This document shows positions 25,594-34,090 of a DNA stretch of 64,000 nt, one piece after another. Both the position numbers and the translations under genes were made by a program. Under the pieces are notes generated by a model. It worked only from the letters and a program-made list of their open reading frames with translations, searched no databases and had not been told where the DNA came from. The DNA comes from Lachnospiraceae bacterium (GTDB lineage Bacteria > Bacillota > Clostridia > Lachnospirales > Lachnospiraceae), in assembly GCA_017624855.1 (NCBI GenBank), contig JAGAMF010000006.1, positions 1 to 64,000 on the forward strand, written 5' to 3'. Position 1 is the stretch's first letter; every line of letters starts with the position of its first letter.

Positions 25594-26052
25594 ATGAAAA
25601 GCAGAGTAGAAGAAGCAGTCAGAAAATTTGAAAGCGGCTACAACTGTGCGCAGGCGGTTTTTGCAACCTATGCGGATTTGTTCGGAATGAGCGAAGAAGA
25701 TGCGTTGAAGCTTGCAAGCCCCATGGGTGGCGGTATGGGAAGAATGCGTGAAGTGTGCGGAACCGTATCGGCCATGGCACTGTTGGAAGGCTTAAAAGAA
25801 GGAAATACAGATCCGTTGGATAAAGCGGCTCAGGGGCGAACTTATGAGACGGTACGAGCCCTTAGCGATAGTTTTACCGAAGAAAACGGAAGTATTATCT
25901 GTCGTGAACTTTTGGGGATTCTCTCAAAAGAAAAAAGCGCAGTACCGTCGGAGCGTACCAAGGAATATTATCAGTCCCGTCCCTGCACACGCCTTGTGGC
26001 AAGTGCGGCGCGGATTGTTGAAGAGCAGTTGCTCGCAGATAGAATGGAGTAA
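25594..26052 (+). CDS. C_GCAxxG_C_C family (putative redox) protein
   Basis: 152 residues from ATG25594 (AAAGGAAC upstream); an in-frame ATG 11 codons earlier (25561) has no ribosome site. Conserved cysteines of the C-GCAxxG-C-C family are visible: YNCAQAV (Cys18), GGGMGRMREVCGTVSA, IICRELL and RPC near the C-terminus. The family is thought to bind metal or act in redox chemistry; the precise reaction is unknown. It lies 44 nt upstream of thrS. Confidence 0.8.
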   Translation: MKSRVEEAVRKFESGYNCAQAVFATYADLFGMSEEDALKLASPMGGGMGRMREVCGTVSAMALLEGLKEGNTDPLDKAAQGRTYETVRALSDSFTEENGSIICRELLGILSKEKSAVPSERTKEYYQSRPCTRLVASAARIVEEQLLADRME

Positions 26053-26096
26053 GCAATACGGGGGAGAATGTATTGCATAGAAAGGCGGAAAGAAAT

Positions 26097-28058
26097 ATGA
26101 AAATTACTTTAAAAGACGGAAGCGTCAAAGAATACAGTCAGGCAATGTCTGTGATTGATATTGCCAAGGATATCAGCGAAGGTTTGGCAAGAGCGGCTTG
26201 TGCCGGCGAAGTAAACGGTGAAGTGAAGGATTTAAGAACCGTTATCGACAGCGATTGCGAGTTGAATATTTTAACAGCAAACGATCCCAAGGGCCTTGCG
26301 GTTTATCGTCATACAACCGCTCATGTTATGGCAGAAGCGGTTAAGAGATTGTTCCCGGAAGCAAAGCTTACCATCGGACCTTCTATTGACAACGGATTTT
26401 ATTATGATTTCGATCATGCGGCTTTCTCAAGAGACGATCTTGATAAAATTGAAGCCGAAATGAAGAAAATCATCAAAGAAGGCAAAGCTTTGGAACGCTT
26501 TACATTAGGCAGAGACGAAGCAATCAAGTTTATGGAAGACCGTAACGAACCTTACAAGGTTGAGTTAATCAGAGATCTTCCCGAAGATGCAGAGATTTCC
26601 TTCTACAGCCAGGGTGATTTTACAGACCTCTGTGCAGGTCCTCACTTAATGAGCACCAAGACAATCAAGGCATTTAAGCTTATTTCTTCTTCCGGAGCAT
26701 ATTGGCGCGGAAACTCTGACAACGCTATGTTGCAGAGAATCTATGGTACATCTTTTGCAAAGAAAGAAGAGTTGGAAGATTACCTTGCTTATTTGGAAGA
26801 TATTAAGAACAGAGACCATAACAAAATCGGTCGCGAGATGGAACTTTTTACCACTGTTGACGTAATCGGTCAGGGTCTTCCTCTTTTAATGCCCAAGGGC
26901 GCTAAGATGATTCAGACCATGCAGCGTTGGATTGAAGATTTAGAGGATAATGAGTGGGGCTATGTGCGTACCAAGACTCCTCTTATGGCAAAGAGTGATT
27001 TATATAAAATTTCCGGTCACTGGGATCATTACAAAGAAGGTATGTTTGTAATGGGTGATGAAGACAAGGATAAAGAAGTATTTGCTCTTCGTCCCATGAC
27101 ATGTCCTTTCCAGTACTATGTATTTAAGGCAGGACAGAAGTCATATCGTGACCTTCCCATCCGTTACGGTGAGACATCAACCTTATTCAGAAACGAAGAT
27201 TCCGGCGAAATGCACGGACTTACCCGTGTTCGTCAGTTCACGATTTCAGAAGGTCACTTAATCGTAAGACCCGACCAGATGGTAGAAGAGTTTAAGAACT
27301 GTCTTGCTCTCGCAAAACATTGCTTAACAACTCTCGGCGTTGAAGAAGATGTAACTTATCACTTGTCTAAGTGGGATCCCGACAATCGTGAAAAATATAT
27401 TGGTGAACCCGAAGTTTGGGAAGAAACAGAACAGCATATCCGCGACATTTTAAATGAATTGGGAATTCCTTTTACAGAGGATGTGGGAGAAGCTGCTTTC
27501 TACGGTCCCAAGGTTGATATCAATACCAAGAATGTTTATGGTAAAGAAGATACTATGATTACCATTCAGTGGGATGCTCTCCTTGCGGAACAGTTTGATA
27601 TGTACTACATTGATCAGAATGGTGACAAGGTTCGTCCTTATATCATCCACAGAACATCTATGGGATGTTATGAGAGAACTCTTGCATGGTTAATTGAAAA
27701 ATATGCAGGTAAGTTCCCTACATGGCTTTGCCCCGAGCAGGTTCGTGTACTTCCTATTTCCGAGAAGTATGCTGATTACGCTGACAAGGTGTTAAAAGAG
27801 CTTAAGAAGAACGGTATTCTTGCAACCATCGACAACCGTTCCGAAAAAATCGGTTACAAGATTCGTGAAACCAGAATGGCAAGAGTGCCTTACATGCTTG
27901 TTGTGGGACAGCAGGAAGAAGAGCAGGGCAAGGTATCTGTAAGAAGCCGTTTTGCAGGTGATGAAGGCCAGAAGGATTTGGCTGACTTCATCAAAGATAT
28001 CTGCGAAGAAATCAGAACCAAAGAAATCCGCAAAGTAACTGTGGAAGAGCAGAAATAA
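26097..28058 (+). CDS. thrS: threonyl-tRNA synthetase
   Basis: 653 residues from ATG26097 (GGCGGAAAG upstream); an in-frame TTG at 26073 is less likely. Domains: TGS (1-62), editing/SAD domain with HTTAHVMAEAV (about 70-80) and DLCAGPH, class II catalytic core with zinc ligands Cys (MTCPFQ), His (MHGLTR) and His (IHRTSMGCYERT), and an anticodon-binding domain (about 545-645). It charges tRNA-Thr. The 44-nt gap upstream has no room for a T-box leader, so T-box control would have to act further upstream. Codons are more biased than in neighbours, fitting high expression. Confidence 0.97.
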   Translation: MKITLKDGSVKEYSQAMSVIDIAKDISEGLARAACAGEVNGEVKDLRTVIDSDCELNILTANDPKGLAVYRHTTAHVMAEAVKRLFPEAKLTIGPSIDNGFYYDFDHAAFSRDDLDKIEAEMKKIIKEGKALERFTLGRDEAIKFMEDRNEPYKVELIRDLPEDAEISFYSQGDFTDLCAGPHLMSTKTIKAFKLISSSGAYWRGNSDNAMLQRIYGTSFAKKEELEDYLAYLEDIKNRDHNKIGREMELFTTVDVIGQGLPLLMPKGAKMIQTMQRWIEDLEDNEWGYVRTKTPLMAKSDLYKISGHWDHYKEGMFVMGDEDKDKEVFALRPMTCPFQYYVFKAGQKSYRDLPIRYGETSTLFRNEDSGEMHGLTRVRQFTISEGHLIVRPDQMVEEFKNCLALAKHCLTTLGVEEDVTYHLSKWDPDNREKYIGEPEVWEETEQHIRDILNELGIPFTEDVGEAAFYGPKVDINTKNVYGKEDTMITIQWDALLAEQFDMYYIDQNGDKVRPYIIHRTSMGCYERTLAWLIEKYAGKFPTWLCPEQVRVLPISEKYADYADKVLKELKKNGILATIDNRSEKIGYKIRETRMARVPYMLVVGQQEEEQGKVSVRSRFAGDEGQKDLADFIKDICEEIRTKEIRKVTVEEQK

Positions 28059-28103
28059 AATCCTCGTTTTTTTGCGATAAAAATTTAAAATGTATAAAAA
28101 TAA

Positions 28104-28159
28104 TCTGCCATGGTAAAACTAAACCTGAAAACATTTTAAGGAGGTTTTGCCATGGCAGA
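28104..28159 (+). promoter_or_regulatory. 17-bp hairpin covering SD and start codon
   Basis: Positions 28104-28120 pair with 28143-28159 over 17 bp (two G-U pairs), loop 22 nt. The 3' arm contains the end of AAGGAGG (28138-28144) and the ATG (28152-28154) of the DUF1540 gene. As RNA this would bury the start codon, suggesting translational control. Confidence 0.65.
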
Positions 28160-28469
28160 ATTAAGTTGTAAAGCGGAAACATGTACCTATAATAAGGACC
28201 ACTATTGCTGTAAAGGTGATATCATGGTTGGCGGTAAGCATGCAGATACTACGGACGCAACCTGTTGCGAAAGTTATGTACCTGTAAAAGCGGATTCGTA
28301 TACCAATACAACCAAGCATCCCAGTGCAACCATCAGCATTGATTGCGAAGCGGTTAAGTGCATGTATAACAATAATTACAAATGCGTAGCCAAGAAGGTT
28401 GATATTTTAAGTAACGGAGCTATGAACAGTGCCGGAACAGCCTGCGGTACTTTTAAAGAAGCGAAGTAG
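28152..28469 (+). CDS. DUF1540 cysteine-rich protein
   Basis: 105 residues with two DUF1540-type units, each with four conserved cysteines (units about 5-42 and 65-100: CKAETCTYNKDHYCC ... CCESY, CEAVKCMYNNNYKC ... CGTF). The cysteine pattern suggests metal binding; the family is common in spore-forming Clostridia and its role is unknown. Strong AGGAGG site, but the start lies in a long hairpin. It is followed directly by a terminator, so it is monocistronic. Confidence 0.85.
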   Translation: MAELSCKAETCTYNKDHYCCKGDIMVGGKHADTTDATCCESYVPVKADSYTNTTKHPSATISIDCEAVKCMYNNNYKCVAKKVDILSNGAMNSAGTACGTFKEAK

Positions 28470-28489
28470 AGAATAATATAAAGAAGAGG

Positions 28490-28522
28490 AAAGACAGAGA
28501 AGACAGCTTCTCTGTCTTTTTT
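28490..28522 (+). terminator. terminator of DUF1540 gene
   Basis: Perfect 13-bp stem (28490-28502 with 28507-28519) with 4-nt loop and a T-run of six. Confidence 0.85.
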
Positions 28523-28582
28523 ATATTGGGAATGCTCACAAAGCAAATGGATAGGTGTTTTACATATTTTTTATAAAAACTA

Positions 28583-28641
28583 TTGACAAATACATTTTAC
28601 TGAATTATATTGAATACAGATTCAATGAAAATAAATTCAAT
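28583..28641 (+). promoter_or_regulatory. sigma-A promoter with TetR-type operator
   Basis: TTGACA (28583-28588), 17-nt spacer, TATATT (28606-28611). An inverted repeat ATTGAAT-N4-ATTCAAT (28609-28626) overlaps the -10 end, and ATTCAAT recurs at 28635-28641. The TetR regulator encoded at 30221 is the likely ligand-responsive repressor. Confidence 0.7.
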
Positions 28642-28672
28642 AATGTGATGTGAAATAAAGGAGACAAACAAA

Positions 28673-30169
28673 ATGAAAAACAACAAAAAAGAAAAAGTAA
28701 TTATCATTGGTGGCGGCATTGCAGGATTTTCAGCAGGAATTTATGCACTGCGTGCAGGTTTTGAGGCAGAAATTTATGAAAAGAATGCCATTCCCGGAGG
28801 CGAATGTATAGGATGGAACCGTAAAGGATATCACATTGATAACTGCATTCATTGGCTGACAGGAACTAAAAAAGATACAGAACTTTATGATGTTTGGAAG
28901 ACTGTTGGGGCTCTGGATGACGAGATGGAATATGCACCCATAAATTCTTTCTATACATCTACATATAAGGAGCAGAAGGTGACTCTTTGGAATGATTTAA
29001 AGCGTACGCAGGAAGAATTGATTGCGTTGTCGCCTGAAGATGAAGAAGAGATTAAGAAGTTTATTCAGTATGTGGAATATTCCAAGCAGTGTCTGTTCCC
29101 GGCAAAGAAGCCCATGGAAATGTGGGGTGTTAAGGATTACATCAATATGGGTAAGACTATGATGGATTTTCCCAAGGTGATGAAGGAATTCGGTGAAATA
29201 TCCCTTGAGGAATACAGCAAAAGATTTAAGCATCCTTTACTTCAGCATTTGATGTGCGATTATCTGCCTAAATCCTACTGTACTTATTCTTTCCTGGTTT
29301 CTTATGCCACAATGGCAGACGGAAACGGAAATATACCTATGGGAGCATCTCTTCAGATGTCTTTGCGCATGGAGAAAAAATATAAAGACATGGGCGGTAA
29401 AATTTGCTATAATAAAGGCGTTAAGAAAATAAATATTGCCAAGAAAAAAGCTACAGGCATTGAACTTGAGGACGGCACTTTTATCGAAGGCGATTATGTG
29501 ATACCGACTGTAGATACGCATTTGTTGTTCAATAAATTACTTCCCAAGGAATATATGCCGAAGGAATTACGAGAAGCGTATGATTCGCCCAAGGCATATC
29601 CCGCGACCAGCGGATTTCAGGTAGCATTTGCGGTAGAACTTTTACCGAATGAGGGTGAGACCATATTTATCGATATGGATCCGCTTTGTGTAGGTCAAAG
29701 AAGTTTCGAGCGAATGTATGTGAAATCTTACGGATATGATCCTGTTTTTATAAAAGATGGTAAAACCGTAATTCAGACCTGCATTACTCAGACTGACGAG
29801 GATTATGAATTCTGGAAGAGTTTATCTCCTGAGGAATATAAGGCAACCAAAGAAAAACTTGTGAAAGAAGTAAAACTTCGCATTGAAAAGGCGTTTCCTG
29901 AATATGCAGGCAAGATGGAGTTTTTGGATGCGTGGACACCGCTTACTTACGAGAGATATTGCAATGCATATCATGGAAGCTATATGAGTTTTGTTACAAC
30001 GCCTATGGGTAAGCAGATTAAGATGAAGGGGCAGTTGAAAGGTATTAAGAACTTGTATGTTGCCGGTCAGTGGACTAATTCTCCCGGCGGTCTTCCCGTT
30101 GCGGTGGCAAGCGGCAAATTTGCAATCCAGAGAATTCTTAAGAAGCAGAGAAAAAGCATTGAGATATAG
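28673..30169 (+). CDS. FAD-dependent oxidoreductase (CrtI/phytoene desaturase-like)
   Basis: 498 residues. N-terminal dinucleotide-binding motif IIGGGIAGFSAGIYALRAGFEAEIYEK (about 9-35), PGGECIGWNRKGYHID, and C-terminal FAD-contact segment LYVAGQWTNSPGGLPVAVASG (about 462-482), the layout of amine-oxidase/CrtI-type flavoproteins. In Lachnospiraceae such proteins occur without carotenoid genes; substrate unknown. It is transcribed from a strong promoter with a palindromic operator, followed by a TetR gene, so it is probably induced by a small lipophilic compound. Confidence 0.85.
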   Translation: MKNNKKEKVIIIGGGIAGFSAGIYALRAGFEAEIYEKNAIPGGECIGWNRKGYHIDNCIHWLTGTKKDTELYDVWKTVGALDDEMEYAPINSFYTSTYKEQKVTLWNDLKRTQEELIALSPEDEEEIKKFIQYVEYSKQCLFPAKKPMEMWGVKDYINMGKTMMDFPKVMKEFGEISLEEYSKRFKHPLLQHLMCDYLPKSYCTYSFLVSYATMADGNGNIPMGASLQMSLRMEKKYKDMGGKICYNKGVKKINIAKKKATGIELEDGTFIEGDYVIPTVDTHLLFNKLLPKEYMPKELREAYDSPKAYPATSGFQVAFAVELLPNEGETIFIDMDPLCVGQRSFERMYVKSYGYDPVFIKDGKTVIQTCITQTDEDYEFWKSLSPEEYKATKEKLVKEVKLRIEKAFPEYAGKMEFLDAWTPLTYERYCNAYHGSYMSFVTTPMGKQIKMKGQLKGIKNLYVAGQWTNSPGGLPVAVASGKFAIQRILKKQRKSIEI

Positions 30170-30220
30170 TAACTGTTTGGCGAAAGCCTGAATAGTTATA
30201 AAAAATAAAAGAGGACAGTT

Positions 30221-30787
30221 ATGACCAGAAAAGAGCAGAAGGAAGAAAGAAGAAAAGCAATTTTAATGACGGCATTGAACCTTTTTGTAAATCAAGGCTA
30301 CTATGAAACCAAGATTACGGACATCGCGGCAGCAGTTCCTATGAGTACGGGACTTATGTTTCATTACTTTGAGTCCAAGGAAGAACTTTTGCTTGAACTG
30401 GTTAAAATGGGTGCCGGTGCAACGAAATTTGCGGATAAAATGCCTGAAATTCCGCCGGAGATTTATTTTACGGAATTCTTAAAAAGACTCTTTGATTTTT
30501 CGAAAAGTCAGCCCTGGGTTTTTAACATGTTTATTCTTATGGGGCAGGCAAGAAGGGTTGGGATGCCCGAAGGAGCGAGAAAGATTGCGCTGTCCGTAAA
30601 TACCATAGAAGAATCTGCTACGATAATTGAGAAAGGGCAGGAATCAGGAGTATTCCGCGAAGGAGATGCGTTGCTTTTATCTATGTGCTTCTGGGCAACC
30701 GTACAGGGTATTATGGAGGAGATGGCAATGCATAAGGATATGAAGGCACCTGAGCCTGAGTGGATTATGGGGATTTTGAGGAAGTAG
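30221..30787 (+). CDS. TetR-family transcriptional regulator
   Basis: 188 residues. N-terminal helix-turn-helix (about 8-55): RRKAILMTALNLFVNQGYYETKITDIAAAV and GLMFHYFESKEELL, typical of TetR. The C-terminal ligand-binding part is unique. It follows the oxidoreductase by 51 nt and probably represses the shared promoter at 28583. A hairpin terminator at 30798 ends the transcript. Confidence 0.92.
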   Translation: MTRKEQKEERRKAILMTALNLFVNQGYYETKITDIAAAVPMSTGLMFHYFESKEELLLELVKMGAGATKFADKMPEIPPEIYFTEFLKRLFDFSKSQPWVFNMFILMGQARRVGMPEGARKIALSVNTIEESATIIEKGQESGVFREGDALLLSMCFWATVQGIMEEMAMHKDMKAPEPEWIMGILRK

Positions 30788-30797
30788 AAAAGTATAG

Positions 30798-30828
30798 AGC
30801 CGAGAGGAGTGAAATTCTCTCGGCTTTG
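30798..30828 (+). terminator. terminator of oxidoreductase-tetR transcript
   Basis: Eleven-bp stem (AGCCGAGAG core, 30798-30808 with 30815-30825) and short T-rich tail. Confidence 0.65.
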
Positions 30829-31070
30829 TTATATTGATAGATGTTCAAAACCATGCATTGTATGATTATTTAAGAACAAAAAAGAAACTAATAGCCCGCC
30901 TGAGTAAAAACGGTATGGTCGTAAAGCCCATTTCTTATAAAATTATGTATATGATTTGATTGATGGCGTCAAGAGAGTTTTTCTAAGTGTTACATATTTC
31001 ATAATAAAAATGGAGATAAGAATAAGAAACATTTCAAGAATAGTCTTATATAAATTAAGTCGGATATTAT

Positions 31071-31097
31071 TAAGAAAGATAAATTCCCAGCCGATAT
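31071..31097 (+). promoter_or_regulatory. sigma-D (FliA-type) promoter
   Basis: TAAG (31071-31074), exactly 15 nt, GCCGATAT (31090-31097), against the Firmicute sigma-D consensus TAAA-N15-GCCGATAT. Controls the gene at 31242, with a 130-nt leader. Confidence 0.7.
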
Positions 31098-31113
31098 ATA
31101 TAATAAGCTAAGG

Positions 31114-31229
31114 ACAGCGTCTGTTTTCAAAGGATTGAAAGTGAAAATAGGCGCTGTTTTTATGTAGAAAATATATACCGCTTGGTCCTTTGGGGGAGCG
31201 GTGCAATCCGGACTGACAGAAGGATTGCA
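31114..31229 (+). promoter_or_regulatory. structured 5' leader with possible attenuator
   Basis: Hairpin 1: 31114-31119/31152-31157 plus 31124-31129/31142-31147, followed by five T, terminator-like. Hairpin 2: 31177-31182/31197-31202. Hairpin 3: 31202-31209/31222-31229, a perfect 8-bp stem just before the ribosome site AAAGGA. No known riboswitch class was recognised. Confidence 0.5.
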
Positions 31230-31241
31230 GAAAGGATTATT

Positions 31242-32093
31242 ATGGGTATAAACGGAGTAGATTCATATTATAAACAAGATTATGCAGTACAGAATCAGGA
31301 AAGAGGGAATGGTTCTTCTGTTACGGAATTTGAATTAAGAAATAATGCTACAACATCACAAGAAACGGCAGGTAATAAAAAGCCACTCGGTCTTACAACT
31401 GTCGGAAACCAAGGCTATGTAGCTACATATGCGGATTCTTCTACAGCGCAGGATCCCGTTATTAAGGTGGGAGATTGTGAGATTCATGTCAATGATGTGG
31501 ATCCGCGCAATGCTACCAAAATGGAAATGTTTGCGTTGATGTCTTATATGGAGGATAAAGGACTCATTCAAAATAGGGGAATGAAGTCCTTTAACAAGAT
31601 GACAGCGTATGCTTCGCAGGCAGAATACAATGGATATTGCAATGGTATTTATGACGAAGATGCTGCGTGGACAACAAAGCGGGATTGGACAGGAATTCTT
31701 GAAAATGCGAAGGGAAGTTTTATGTGCAATCCACAGACATACAAACAGGGTATGGAGTGTGAGAACATCATTGATAATCTAAAAAAGTGGAGTGAAGCTT
31801 CTCTTGCGTCCAACGAAAAAGCAGAGCCTATCGATTATTGGAAGATGATCAGCGACAGAAAAAATGAAATCTATGAGAAGGTAAAGAACGGTGACACGGA
31901 AGAAACATTTCAGATTGGTGGCAGTTCTTTTACGGAGAAAGAATGGGATAAGCTGCTTTCGGAAGTGGATGACATTATGGATGAAGTACGCGAAGCGATG
32001 AGGGAAGAGCATCAGAAGCGTGTTGAAAATGCTACAGAAGAGGAAAACTTAAAAAAGGCGGAGAGTATGTGCAAGGAGAATATTTCATCTTAA
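31242..32093 (+). CDS. hypothetical protein under sigma-D promoter
   Basis: 283 residues from ATG31242 (AAAGGA 5 nt upstream); a longer frame from TTG31182 runs through a hairpin and is rejected. No signal or membrane helix. A conserved-looking central block (MEMFALMSYMEDKG ... YASQAEYNGYC, about 90-135) is followed by a charged helical C-terminus. I have a sense of similar unnamed Lachnospiraceae proteins but no function. The flagellar-type promoter suggests expression with motility genes. Confidence 0.65.
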   Translation: MGINGVDSYYKQDYAVQNQERGNGSSVTEFELRNNATTSQETAGNKKPLGLTTVGNQGYVATYADSSTAQDPVIKVGDCEIHVNDVDPRNATKMEMFALMSYMEDKGLIQNRGMKSFNKMTAYASQAEYNGYCNGIYDEDAAWTTKRDWTGILENAKGSFMCNPQTYKQGMECENIIDNLKKWSEASLASNEKAEPIDYWKMISDRKNEIYEKVKNGDTEETFQIGGSSFTEKEWDKLLSEVDDIMDEVREAMREEHQKRVENATEEENLKKAESMCKENISS

Positions 32094-32117
32094 TGATTTC
32101 AATTTTTTTGCCGATAT
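32091..32117 (+). promoter_or_regulatory. second sigma-D promoter
   Basis: TAAT (32091-32094), exactly 15 nt, GCCGATAT (32110-32117), 59 nt before ATG32176. It starts two nt upstream of the previous stop codon's end. Confidence 0.7.
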
Positions 32118-32175
32118 ATACGATAAGAACATTTAGGTAAAAGGATTTACCGTTTGGAATACAGGGAGGTATACT

Positions 32176-32910
32176 ATGATAACCGGAACCATATATGAAG
32201 CGGGTAAAATGCTGGAATTGACTCAAAAATGGGAGCAGAAGAAAAATTCCGGCAACATAATTCAGAAAAAAGAATTGACTCCGGAAGAGCGGCAGTTGCA
32301 GAATTATCAGGAAGAACTGGAGAAAATGCGAGAGGGCAATGAATACAGTGCGATTTATGCCAAGATTCAAAGCGGTCGGGAGTTGAGTCCGGCAGAAGAA
32401 GATAAACTGCGCGCAAGAGATCCTAAATTGTATATGGAATATAAGGCTGATAAAATGGAGCAGGAAGCTTATGAGAAGAAGCTGAAAAACTGTCGCACTA
32501 AGGAAGAAGCGCAGAAACTTCATGTGAATAGGATGAACGGTAAGCTTTCGGAGTTAAAATCCATTGTGAATAATCCCAATATACCTAAAAGTGAGAAGCT
32601 AAAGGAAGCACAGCGGATATTGGGCGATACAAATAAAACAGTTCAGGCATTTCAGGAGTTTGCCAAAAGTGCTGAGTTTAAAGAGTTGCCTACGGAAGAA
32701 GAGATTATGAAAGCAAAGCAGGCAGAAGCTGAGTACAATGAAGAGAAGGTTTCCATTGACAGTAATACTGAGGGCGAAATGAAGAAACAAGGCGATGTTG
32801 CTACGGATATTTCAGCGTCTGATAAAAAGATTCTGGAAGAAATGTATGAACTTGAGAAAAAACATTTTGGCGAGGAAAAAAAGACAGTGAAGATTGATGT
32901 GGCACTGTAA
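32176..32910 (+). CDS. coiled-coil protein under sigma-D promoter
   Basis: 244 residues, highly charged and helical with no signal or membrane segment. Regular heptads run through about 35-200 (RQLQNYQEELEKMREG, EEDKLRARDPKLYMEYKADK). GGGAGG lies 10 nt before the ATG. It resembles unnamed Lachnospiraceae proteins that carry the segment SGRELSPAEEDKLRARDPKLY; function unknown. Its own sigma-D promoter links it to the gene at 31242 and to motility-type regulation. Confidence 0.65.
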   Translation: MITGTIYEAGKMLELTQKWEQKKNSGNIIQKKELTPEERQLQNYQEELEKMREGNEYSAIYAKIQSGRELSPAEEDKLRARDPKLYMEYKADKMEQEAYEKKLKNCRTKEEAQKLHVNRMNGKLSELKSIVNNPNIPKSEKLKEAQRILGDTNKTVQAFQEFAKSAEFKELPTEEEIMKAKQAEAEYNEEKVSIDSNTEGEMKKQGDVATDISASDKKILEEMYELEKKHFGEEKKTVKIDVAL

Positions 32911-32951
32911 TTCATATTTCAGAATATAAGATAAGGATGGGTGAAATTCGA

Positions 32952-33860
32952 ATGAATAAAGAAAAGAGTAGTAAAATTAATAAAAAGAATAATATGCTTA
33001 TCATTGTAGGAATATTGGCCATGTTAAATTTTTTACTTGGCTTATGTCCATTGGTACAATGTACGAAAAATACAATAATGTTTTTTACGGGAAGCGGAGA
33101 TTTTGGATATATAACTACTAATTTTAGGATGTTAGCCGGTTTGAGCATCATTGCGCCGCATCTGATTGCAATTTTCTTGATTGATATATCTTTTTTGCTT
33201 ATGGCAATCGGAGGATTTTGCAGGAATAATATTGTTTCCGCAATTGGACTTGTTTTGTTCGGAGGCGCTTATATTCCGGCAAGATTATTTGATTATTTTT
33301 CGGATTTTATTGCGAGTGCGGACTGGATAAGATTTTGTGTGGATTTTGGGGATTTGTTTAGGGTGTTTTCTTATACTTCCCCACAGGATTATTTAAGACA
33401 GACCAATTTTTTTGCGGTATTATTAATTGGATTTTCCATATTGTTTGTAGTAATTCTTCTTATTATGAGAACTGCCAATGCGAAAAAAAAGTGGGCCCAA
33501 ATTCTTGGTTCCGTATTAGCGGCTCTGGCAACATTGAATATTGTTATCACCGGCTTTATTGATATTATTTTGCTGAACATAAGAAATAGTATGCATTATT
33601 CTTTGACAGAAAGGATTTCCTATTTAACATATTTTTTCCGCAATATCAAATATATGTTAACGAGGTATTTTGAAGCGGGCAGTTTTAATTCTATTTCTCT
33701 TTTGGAACCGATAGAATTTATGTTTATTGATGTTTTTCTTATTTTCAGCATCAGTATCATTGCGATTTCATCCGCTGTCATGATTATAAAAAAGAAAGCG
33801 GATAAGAAGGCTTCAGAATCATCACAGGAAAACGCTATCGTTGGATCTGCGCAAGAATAG
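32952..33860 (+). CDS. polytopic membrane protein, unknown
   Basis: Start placed at ATG32952; ATG32937 five codons upstream is also possible, neither with an ideal ribosome site. The 302-residue product has six or so transmembrane helices (about 14-34, 60-85, 88-110, 155-175, 185-210, 260-285). No family recognised. It is 41 nt after the coiled-coil gene and may be in the same sigma-D transcript. Codons are AT-rich. Confidence 0.6.
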   Translation: MNKEKSSKINKKNNMLIIVGILAMLNFLLGLCPLVQCTKNTIMFFTGSGDFGYITTNFRMLAGLSIIAPHLIAIFLIDISFLLMAIGGFCRNNIVSAIGLVLFGGAYIPARLFDYFSDFIASADWIRFCVDFGDLFRVFSYTSPQDYLRQTNFFAVLLIGFSILFVVILLIMRTANAKKKWAQILGSVLAALATLNIVITGFIDIILLNIRNSMHYSLTERISYLTYFFRNIKYMLTRYFEAGSFNSISLLEPIEFMFIDVFLIFSISIIAISSAVMIIKKKADKKASESSQENAIVGSAQE

Positions 33861-33871
33861 AAAAAATATTC

Positions 33872-33900
33872 TTGACTTCTCTCCAAAACTATGTTACATT
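33872..33900 (+). promoter_or_regulatory. promoter of infC operon
   Basis: TTGACT (33872-33877), 17 nt, TACATT (33895-33900), ahead of the attenuator leader. Confidence 0.55.
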
Positions 33901-33906
33901 TACATA

Positions 33907-34048
33907 CGGTCAGTAGACTAATAGCAAGCAGAGTTATCCACTCTCACCCTGCGACAATCGCGTTTCAGGTGTTCATGATTTTATAAAATAAGGCGCAAGC
34001 CCTGATTTTGTAGTATTGAGTGGATAGTTTATGCTATCCACTTTTTTA
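33907..34048 (+). ncRNA. infC-rpmI-rplT attenuator leader (L20-leader-like)
   Basis: The leader ends in an intrinsic terminator (arms 34019-34027 and 34034-34042, then T-run). The segment 33935-33943 is perfectly complementary over 9 nt to 34018-34026, the terminator 5' arm, so it can form an antiterminator. A further hairpin (33945-33971) contains GCGA/TCGC. In Firmicutes L20 binding to such a leader favours termination and thus represses the operon. Confidence 0.8.
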
Positions 34049-34090
34049 GTTCTTATAAACTATATGATTCTTTTATGGAGGTGCAAGGTC

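Larger units (their letters stand above)
30829..31241 (+). other. 413-nt gene-free region with sigma-D promoter and leader
   Basis: No ORF with a ribosome site was found here. It holds a flagellar-type promoter (31071-31097), a terminator-like hairpin (31114-31161) and two further hairpins just before the ATG at 31242. The left 240 nt show nothing recognisable. Confidence 0.6.

Noticed and set aside
26053..26096. T-box leader before thrS
   Set aside because: The gap is only 44 nt and no T-box core sequence is present.
31182..31241. 20-codon extension of the gene at 31242
   Set aside because: It spans two leader hairpins and has no ribosome site at its TTG start.
34031..34090. infC extension from an upstream start
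   Set aside because: It overlaps the attenuator terminator; ATT34091 has correct GGAGGT spacing and gives the normal IF-3 length.
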